Positions 58,366-64,000 of a stretch of DNA of 64,000 nt are shown here, piece by piece; position 1 is the first letter of the stretch; the number at the start of each line of letters is the position of its first letter. The notes beneath the pieces were generated by a model. That model was given only the letters and a program-made list of their open reading frames with translations. It ran no database searches and was not told where the DNA came from. Source of the DNA: Euglena gracilis (Eukaryota > Euglenida > Euglenophyceae > Euglenales); the NCBI GenBank assembly GCA_039621445.1, contig CP154956.1:72352914-72416913 (forward strand). Reading direction: 5' to 3'. The position numbers and the translations under genes were made by a program.

Positions 58366-60477
58366 AAGGAGGATCCCAGGGTGGTAGCATTTCGGGATAA
58401 AATTTTTCAGGATTTTGAAGGGGAGGTGTTGGGTACGGAGGTACCCCCTGACCCTCCCGTACGGGGACCTTATGGTTACGCCCAGATTCCTCTGAAGGAG
58501 GGGGCTGTACCCACAAGGCAAAAACCCTTTGTCTTACATGGTGAAAGATTTGAAGCTCACAAAAAGGTCACACAGGAATGGTGGGACCGGAAATTTGTTG
58601 AGCGTTTACCCAAGGGAACAGTTTCGGAATGGCTGTCCGTAACATTTGTAGTGCCGAAAAAAGGAGGTGAATGGAGGGGAGTGGTAGACATGCGGGGGCC
58701 TAACAGTCAAACTAGGCGTGTGTCCTACCCCCTTCCCGTAATTGAAGACCTCCTGGTAAAACAAGGTGGAAACATGATGTTTTCCATCTTGGATTTACGG
58801 CAGGCTTTCCACCAACAGCCGTTGGACCCGGAAAGCCGGCCCATCACATGTTGCAGTACCCCCCTCGGTCTTTTTCAGTGGAGGGTTAATGTGATGGGTC
58901 TAACAAATGCAAGCCAGCAATTTCAGCAAATGATGGAGGATCGCCTCTTCCCGGTGGGGGACGTGGCTGATCCTTACATCGATGACATTTTGATTGGAAC
59001 TCGAGTGGGTCCTGGTGAGGATTTACTCGCAGCACATGACAAGGATTTGCGAAGAGTCCTTGAAGTTTTACGAAAAGACAGATTTGTAGCCGACAAAAGA
59101 AAATGCCGTCTTTTCGTAAAAGAAGTTGAGTTTTGTGGCCATGTTCTGGGTGGTGGGGTGAGAAAACCATCCCCTGGAAAGCTAATGGCCATTGAAAAAT
59201 GGGAGCTACCCCAAACAATCACGGGTCTACGTGCCTTTTTGGGGTTCACAAATTATTACAGCTCCTATGTGAAGGATTACGCCCACATTGTCGCTTGCCT
59301 TCAAGATAAGCTCAAAGTTTCTCGAGTGGACGGCAAGAAGGGTTCCAAGAAAAGGATTTCTTGGGAACCATCCGACATTGAGGCATTTGAAAAAATTAAA
59401 TCACTGTTGTGCAGTGAATTAATTTTACAACACGTTAAGCCAGACAAACCATTTGTTTTAAGAGTGGATGCCAGCCAGTATGCGGTTGGTGCCACCCTTG
59501 AACAATTGGTTGGGGAGGATAGGGCTCCTACTCCAGAAGACGTACGGGCCAAGCGTACTGTGCCTGTCGCCTTCATGAGTAGGAAGCTAACGGGCAGCCA
59601 AAGAAACTGGGTACCTAGGGAACAGGAGACTTATGCCATAATCCTAGCCTTGCAAAAGTGGGAATCATGGATTGGGCTGCAGCCCGTCCTGGTTCTCACG
59701 GACCACAAGGCTCTAGAATCTTGGGCTAGAGAGGTTCTAGACACACCAAGTGGTCCCATTGGGAGAAGGGCTAGGTGGCATCAGATTTTATCAAAATTTG
59801 ACTTGTCGGTTGGGTATATCCCGGGGCGGGAGAATACCATAGCCGATTTGTTGTCAAGATGGGCTTACCCGGCCTCCCAAGCCTTGAAGGACATTTCAAG
59901 GCATGGGTCAGCCCTTGACACCGAGGAAATGAGGGAAATCATTCAAACAGAAAAAATGGAGGAAGCCGAATGTATGTGGCTACGGTTGGTGGACCAACCA
60001 ACCACAGCCAACACATACATTCGTGGAGTCACCACACGGGGTGGTGCTACCACGGGGTCCGGGGACGCGGGTGGACGGTGCACACGACCGGGGGATAGGA
60101 AGTCAGAACCACTTGGAGGAACAAAACCCCAGGGTATGGGTTCAACCTCCACCCCCAAGGGAGAAAAAGGAAAACATGTTTCATTCTCAACTCGGGTTGA
60201 CGAGTTTGGGAATGAGACAAGTCTTGTGGAGGAGGTCCAAGAGCCAAGGGGGGAGCATTTTCCATTGACACCCACTTCTATACCAGCTTCACCAACGACG
60301 CCAACCCCTGAACCTGCTGCTGCGGCTACCACTGAGGTACCTGGGGCAGACCGAGAATCACCTGTGTTGTCTTCAGGTGGTTTGAGTGGTGAGGGGGGGA
60401 AGCCACTTCTACAACCGATTCCTCACCCATCCCCCCTGGTTCTGTGTGGGATTTATCGTGGAAGGAGGAATATTTAA
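58366..60477 (+). CDS. Ty3-C2 reverse transcriptase and RNase H
   Basis: Still the same frame, after TAG at 58363-58365. Numbered from 58381: finger motif WRGVVDMRGPN at 98-108, motif A ILDLRQAFHQ with D138, TPLGLFQWRVNVMGLTNA, motif C YIDD at 199-202, thumb GFTNYYSSYVKDY. RNase H: D363 in RVDAS, E416 in EQETYA, D441 in LTDHKAL and D489 in IADLLSR. All catalytic acids are present. The end (510-698) is a low-complexity linker that leads to integrase in the -1 frame. It is intact apart from the preceding stop codon. Confidence 0.92.
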   Translation, partial: KEDPRVVAFRDKIFQDFEGEVLGTEVPPDPPVRGPYGYAQIPLKEGAVPTRQKPFVLHGERFEAHKKVTQEWWDRKFVERLPKGTVSEWLSVTFVVPKKGGEWRGVVDMRGPNSQTRRVSYPLPVIEDLLVKQGGNMMFSILDLRQAFHQQPLDPESRPITCCSTPLGLFQWRVNVMGLTNASQQFQQMMEDRLFPVGDVADPYIDDILIGTRVGPGEDLLAAHDKDLRRVLEVLRKDRFVADKRKCRLFVKEVEFCGHVLGGGVRKPSPGKLMAIEKWELPQTITGLRAFLGFTNYYSSYVKDYAHIVACLQDKLKVSRVDGKKGSKKRISWEPSDIEAFEKIKSLLCSELILQHVKPDKPFVLRVDASQYAVGATLEQLVGEDRAPTPEDVRAKRTVPVAFMSRKLTGSQRNWVPREQETYAIILALQKWESWIGLQPVLVLTDHKALESWAREVLDTPSGPIGRRARWHQILSKFDLSVGYIPGRENTIADLLSRWAYPASQALKDISRHGSALDTEEMREIIQTEKMEEAECMWLRLVDQPTTANTYIRGVTTRGGATTGSGDAGGRCTRPGDRKSEPLGGTKPQGMGSTSTPKGEKGKHVSFSTRVDEFGNETSLVEEVQEPRGEHFPLTPTSIPASPTTPTPEPAAAATTEVPGADRESPVLSSGGLSGEGGKPLLQPIPHPSPLVLCGIYRGRRNI

Positions 60478-61916
60478 AATGTCCCCGTTGGTCACCAATT
60501 TTTCAGGCTACCCAGGATTCAAAGGTGCCGTGGCCTGAAAATATCAAGGTTTTTGGTGACAAAATGTTTTTCGAGGAGAGGCTTTGTGTGCCCAAATCTC
60601 TCCAAGAAAAACTCATTCGGGATCACCACTCATACCAAGGGCATGTGGGATTCCCAAGGCTATGGGAATGCATGTCCCTTAGGTATGATTGGGCTGATTC
60701 CTCACTCGCTCGAGATTTTGCTAAAGGAGTCATGGGCCTTTGTGGGACTTGCCAAGCGTGCCGAAGGCCGGCGAGTCTTAAGGGTTTAGTGGAATCTACA
60801 CCCATACCCCCAGCCGTAATGTATTCGGTGGCCCTTGACATGTTTAGCATGCCTCTCGTGGAGTGGGAAGGTAATTCTTACGACTCCATGCTTGTGTGTG
60901 TGGATCGTCACTCCGGTTGGATAGTGGCGATCCCCCACCTAGCAAAAGGATTTACGGGAGCCAAGGCAGCCAAGCAAATGCTGTTGCATGCTTGGAGACC
61001 TTTTGGCGTCCCTTCCATTATTACTTCCGATCTAGGCTCACATTTTGTCTCCGGTTGGTGGCAGACAATGTGTGCCTTGATGGGAATTAGGCAAGCCTAC
61101 TCCCAGGCCTACCATCACCAGGCGAATGGTAGGGCGGAGAGGGCTGGCCAACAAATAATGGAACGGCTTAAGAAAATTCAAGTCGAGGACAAATTGAATT
61201 GGGTTGAAGCCCTACCCCAAGCACTAGACCGTATCCATGATACGCCGGGGGAGAGTGGCCTAAGCCCATTTCAAATCTTGTTCGGTCGACACCGTTCATT
61301 GGGTGGTTTACCTTATGAACCGTTAAGGGATTGTGAAGATGCCAGATCATTTTTCTCTCGGCAAAGAGAAATTGATTTGGTAGTGGCTGGCAAAATGAAT
61401 AATTTGCATGCCAAGCAATGTGCTCGGGCCAACCGTGGTTTAGACGGTTGGGAGCCATTGGAGGTGGGGAATCTGGTGTGGTACCTGAGACCCCCCGATA
61501 GTGGCACAAAATTGGATTCCCGTTGGTTGGGCCCTTGCAAGGTTACCGCGAGGGAGGGAATTCACTCCTACCTAATTGAGGTTAAACCGGGCTATATTAT
61601 GAAGGCCCATCGGAAGGCTTTAAAGGTGTATGTGGAGGACCCCACATCTGATAAGCCTATCCCCCTGTTTTTCCACCGGCGGACGGTACCTGAGGCGGAA
61701 GGTGCCCCAGATACCTGGTTAGTGGATAAAATCCTAAACCACAAGTTCGTTAAGGGAAAAATGTTTTTCTTAACGAAGTGGCAAGGGTTTGAGGAGGCGA
61801 ATTGGGAACCGGTGGAACATTTTTTCCAGGAGTACAATAGCGACGTAATAGCGTATTGCCTGGGAAAAGGGTTGCCGTTAGATGTCTCTAAGGATTTAAA
61901 GGCAACGGCAACCTGA
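60444..61916 (+). CDS. Ty3-C2 integrase with chromodomain
   Basis: 490 codons, overlapping the RT frame by 34 bases in the -1 frame. Zinc-binding region with H61/H62 and H67 in HHSYQGHVG and C100/C103 in CGTCQAC. DDE core: D132 in ALDMFSMP, D196 in TSDLGSHF and E232 in NGRAERA, with 35 residues between the last two. GPY/F-like module SRWLGPCKVTAREG near 350. Chromodomain at about 428-470 (WLVDKILNHKFVKGKMFFL, then TKWQGFEEANWEP) with the aromatic positions kept. It inserts element DNA; chromodomains steer chromoviruses to marked heterochromatin. Confidence 0.92.
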   Translation: MWDLSWKEEYLKCPRWSPIFQATQDSKVPWPENIKVFGDKMFFEERLCVPKSLQEKLIRDHHSYQGHVGFPRLWECMSLRYDWADSSLARDFAKGVMGLCGTCQACRRPASLKGLVESTPIPPAVMYSVALDMFSMPLVEWEGNSYDSMLVCVDRHSGWIVAIPHLAKGFTGAKAAKQMLLHAWRPFGVPSIITSDLGSHFVSGWWQTMCALMGIRQAYSQAYHHQANGRAERAGQQIMERLKKIQVEDKLNWVEALPQALDRIHDTPGESGLSPFQILFGRHRSLGGLPYEPLRDCEDARSFFSRQREIDLVVAGKMNNLHAKQCARANRGLDGWEPLEVGNLVWYLRPPDSGTKLDSRWLGPCKVTAREGIHSYLIEVKPGYIMKAHRKALKVYVEDPTSDKPIPLFFHRRTVPEAEGAPDTWLVDKILNHKFVKGKMFFLTKWQGFEEANWEPVEHFFQEYNSDVIAYCLGKGLPLDVSKDLKATAT

Positions 61917-63167
61917 AAAAGGGGGAAAGGAGAGGTGAAAAAGGGCCTGGAGTGGTTGCCTGGGGGGGGGTCCCATTCTATGCCCCTTCACAGATGCAGG
62001 TGGACCCCATCACAAGGGCTGAGGCCCTGGGAAAAATGACGGGAGTTTCCTCGTCACTGGTTTCATTTTTTTCCCTGAAGTTTTCATTCACCACCACACC
62101 CTGGTTTGGGTGAGGCTGGTGTGGGCAATCGAGGACATTTCATTGCCCCTGTTGATTTTTTTGCCATTTTCCATTGAACTCCCGTGAAAGGATTTCAAAG
62201 GGGAATGAAGGATTCTCGTGGCTAGGGGGAAACCAGCCGGGAATCTTATTTTTTAAACGGATGGGTGTTTTCCAATCAAAGGATCCCACCCTGGAACGGG
62301 AAGGGATATAGCCAACAACAACAAAAGCAAAACGTTGAATGAGTGCATGATTGCCACCCGTTTTGTTTATGTTGTTGTGGGTGGATTCCGGTTTGGAAGT
62401 TTCACCAAAAATTCTTGAAGAGGACAAACCACCGGAAGCACAACCGAGGGTTTGTTCTTTTGACAACCTTCTCCAAGTATTGGAGGGGGGGGTTAATGAC
62501 AATGTGGCTTTGAGGTTGCCCCGTCGGTTTGGCTGGGCCAAGCCACATTGCTAAATTTTCGGTGTGCATGGTCTGCCACCACACTAAGGGAAGGCAAACC
62601 GGCACCCAAGGAAGACGCCGAAGCCCATCGACTTGAACAACAACAAAAATTGTCGAGTCAATGGCTTTGGCGACCATCACCACTTGGGGGCATTATTGCC
62701 CGTCCACCGTCATGGTGTTGAATTTATCCATTGGTGATGGTGTATTGTTGTATTATTGGGATTTTGGTTGTATTTTTGGTGTGGTCCCGTTTCGTCTGCC
62801 TACTCAGGTCCATCAACAAGGCTGAAGCAGCTGATTTTTGGTATTGATGGACGAGGAGGTGGAGTTGATGTGTGAGCATGCGGAGATGGTAATTTTGCCG
62901 TCTGCCGTTTGCAACTCGCTCTGACCACTACACCTGTTTTCGCACCTGTTTTCAAGAAAGAGGAATCTGTGATTTTTCATTTCTCCCTTCTCACGGGTCG
63001 GTGACACTCGTGGGGGAGTCCTTTTCTCCAATCGGTTTGATTGGGTTGTACAATCATACCCCCCACCTTTGGGCAAGTGGAGCCCGAAACCCCGGTCGGC
63101 TTGATCGGGGGGGGGGGGCTATGTTATTTCTTCCAAAAAAAAAGGTAATGAATTGTCTTCTTCAACC
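61917..63167 (+). other. Ty3-C2 3' region, non-coding
   Basis: No frame continues from integrase. Short antisense ORFs (for example 62140-62541) lack motifs. No envelope-like gene seen. Unusually long together with the following repeats (2 kb to the 3' LTR). Confidence 0.6.
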
Positions 63168-63550
63168 TCCCCGCCAAGGGGGGGGGCAAGGCAAGCCCTC
63201 CCTTTGCCTGGGGGGGGGGGCGGTTGCCCAAGGCTTTCCCCTCGGGGGGGGGGGCAAGGCAAGCCCTCCCTTTTCCTGGGGGGGGGGGGGGGTGCCCCAG
63301 GCTTTCCCCTCGGGGGGGGGGGGCAAGGCAAGCCCTCCCTTTGCCCGGGGGGGGGGGGGGGGGGCAATCTTCCCCCCAAGTCTTCCCCCCCGGGGGGGGG
63401 GGGGGCAAGTCAAGCCCACCTCTCGCCGGGGGGGGGGCAATCTTTTCCCCAAGTCCTTCCCCTCGGGGGGGGGGCAAGTCAAGCCCACCTCTCGCCGGGG
63501 GGGGGGGGGGGCAGGCGTTTCCCCAAGGCCTTCCCCTCGGGGGGGGGGCT
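63168..63550. repeat. G-rich minisatellite in the Ty3-C2 3' region
   Basis: Six units of about 62 bp: a run of 8-16 G, GCAAGGCAAGCCCTCCCTTT or GCAAGTCAAGCCCACCTCTC, another G run, then CCCAAGGCTTTCCCCTC or a variant. Strong G-quadruplex potential. Gly-rich ORFs over it are artefacts. Confidence 0.9.
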
Positions 63551-63711
63551 GATTTTCATCTATCACCGAAAGGATTTTTGGTGATAATGAACCCTCCATT
63601 CCCTTCACGGTTGGGAATACCGTGGGGGGGGGGCTGATTTTTATCCATTCAAGAAAGGATTTTTTTTGAGTGGTGTTGGACCCCCATTTCCTTTCACGGT
63701 GGTGAGAACCG
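63541..63711. repeat. Two direct repeats of about 85 bp before the purine tract
   Basis: Unit 1 63541-63622, unit 2 63623-63711: each starts with a G run and GCTGATTTT, has AAAGGATTTTT and CCTTTCACGG/CCCTTCACGG, and ends ACCGT before the next G run. Confidence 0.8.
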
Positions 63712-63895
63712 TGGGGGGGGGGCTCGGTGTGGTGGAACGGGATCTATGGGTTATAGATTCCTCCTCACCGTTACGCCACCACCTATGCACGTTGCCGAAC
63801 AATGTTATCGCAATTGCGTTGCAAAAAATCAAAGTGTCTTTCATTCCCATCCCAAGTAAAGCGAGAAGGAGGGGGGGTGAAACCCCCGACTTTCG

Positions 63896-63910
63896 TCGCA
63901 AGGGGGGGAG
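63896..63910 (+). promoter_or_regulatory. Polypurine tract of Ty3-C2
   Basis: CGCAAGGGGGGGAG directly before the 3' LTR start TGACGACC. Plus-strand DNA synthesis is primed at such tracts in LTR elements. Confidence 0.85.
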
Positions 63911-64000
63911 TGACGACCTTTTGAGGTCGACCGCCGGGCGGCGGAGTTTTTTGCTCTTAGAAGGCCTTTTTAAGGGCGGTTTAGCTCTAATTTTAAGGCT
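63911..64000 (+). repeat. 3' LTR of Ty3-C2, first 90 bp
   Basis: Identical to 51861-51950. Continues beyond the window. Confidence 0.95.

Larger units (their letters stand above)
51861..64000 (+). mobile_element. Ty3/gypsy chromodomain element Ty3-C2 with a DNA methyltransferase
   Basis: More than 12 kb, from the 5' LTR (TGACGACC at 51861) to the 3' LTR that starts at 63911 and leaves the window. Order: long Gag, CCHC knuckle, C5 cytosine methyltransferase, protease, RT-RNase H, integrase, chromodomain, 2-kb 3' region, purine tract. RT before integrase is the Ty3/gypsy order. The first 90 bases of the two LTRs are identical, so the insertion is young. CpG frequency in pol is normal, unlike the CpG-poor DIRS it sits in. 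Confidence 0.93.

Noticed and set aside
61917-63167. An envelope-like gene after integrase
   Set aside because: No frame of useful length, no signal peptide or membrane segment on the plus strand.
63001-63584. Gly-rich collagen-like proteins on both strands
   Set aside because: All are readings of the G-run minisatellite; several frames are open at once.

Overview
The window is retrotransposon-dominated nuclear DNA from a eukaryote. I recognise no host gene, tRNA or rRNA. The lineage cannot be fixed from the sequence. Tyrosine-recombinase (YR) retrotransposons of the DIRS type, a chromodomain Ty3/gypsy element carrying a cytosine-5 methyltransferase, and an interstitial (CCCTAA)n array would fit an alga or another protist, but that is inference. 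A 13-base N gap and several near-identical blocks show that this is draft assembly.

Layout, with names used only here. DIRS family A: A1 (1-3705, +, cut by the window start), A2 (4114-5953, +, cut by a Ty3 LTR), A3 (31116 to about 34450, -), A5 (36166-38475 and 42835-43505, +) with A4 nested in it (38476-42834, -), A1' (43507-49615, +) and A2' (50023-51860, +). DIRS family B: B1 (8467-13166, -, the best preserved copy), B2 (14139-15349, -) and B3 (21053-21296 and 27642-31021, -). LTR elements: LTR-M1 (15350-17937, fragment) and LTR-M2 (21297-27641, complete, minus-oriented, inserted in B3 with a 4-bp target duplication), plus Ty3-C1 (5954-8359, 5' part) and Ty3-C2 (51861 to window end). Smaller items: TIR/foldback elements at 18629-18885, 19360-19807 and 37061-37467, an AT-rich island (20160-20870), a CpG-rich coding relic (13265-14138) and an unassigned 1.7-kb island (about 34451-36165).

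How the parts work together. DIRS elements encode ORF1 (Gag-like), then RT, RNase H and an adenine-methyltransferase-like domain (NPPW), then a YR. Their inverted terminal repeats (ITRs) and the internal complementary region (ICR) that joins both outer ends head to tail can be read directly. Ty3-C2 reads: LTR, long Gag with CCHC knuckle, C5 methyltransferase, aspartic protease, RT-RNase H, integrase with chromodomain, 2-kb 3' region, polypurine tract, 3' LTR. LTR-M2 has a decayed methyltransferase-like domain in the same place, straight after its zinc knuckle, and no recognisable pol. Two unrelated methyltransferase types therefore sit in the retroelements of one locus.

The blocks 1-8359 and 44571 to about 54260 are almost identical, including the same Ty3 insertion at the same base. 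This is either a recent segmental duplication or an assembly duplicate. Many frame breaks fall in homopolymer runs, so some pseudogene calls could be consensus errors.
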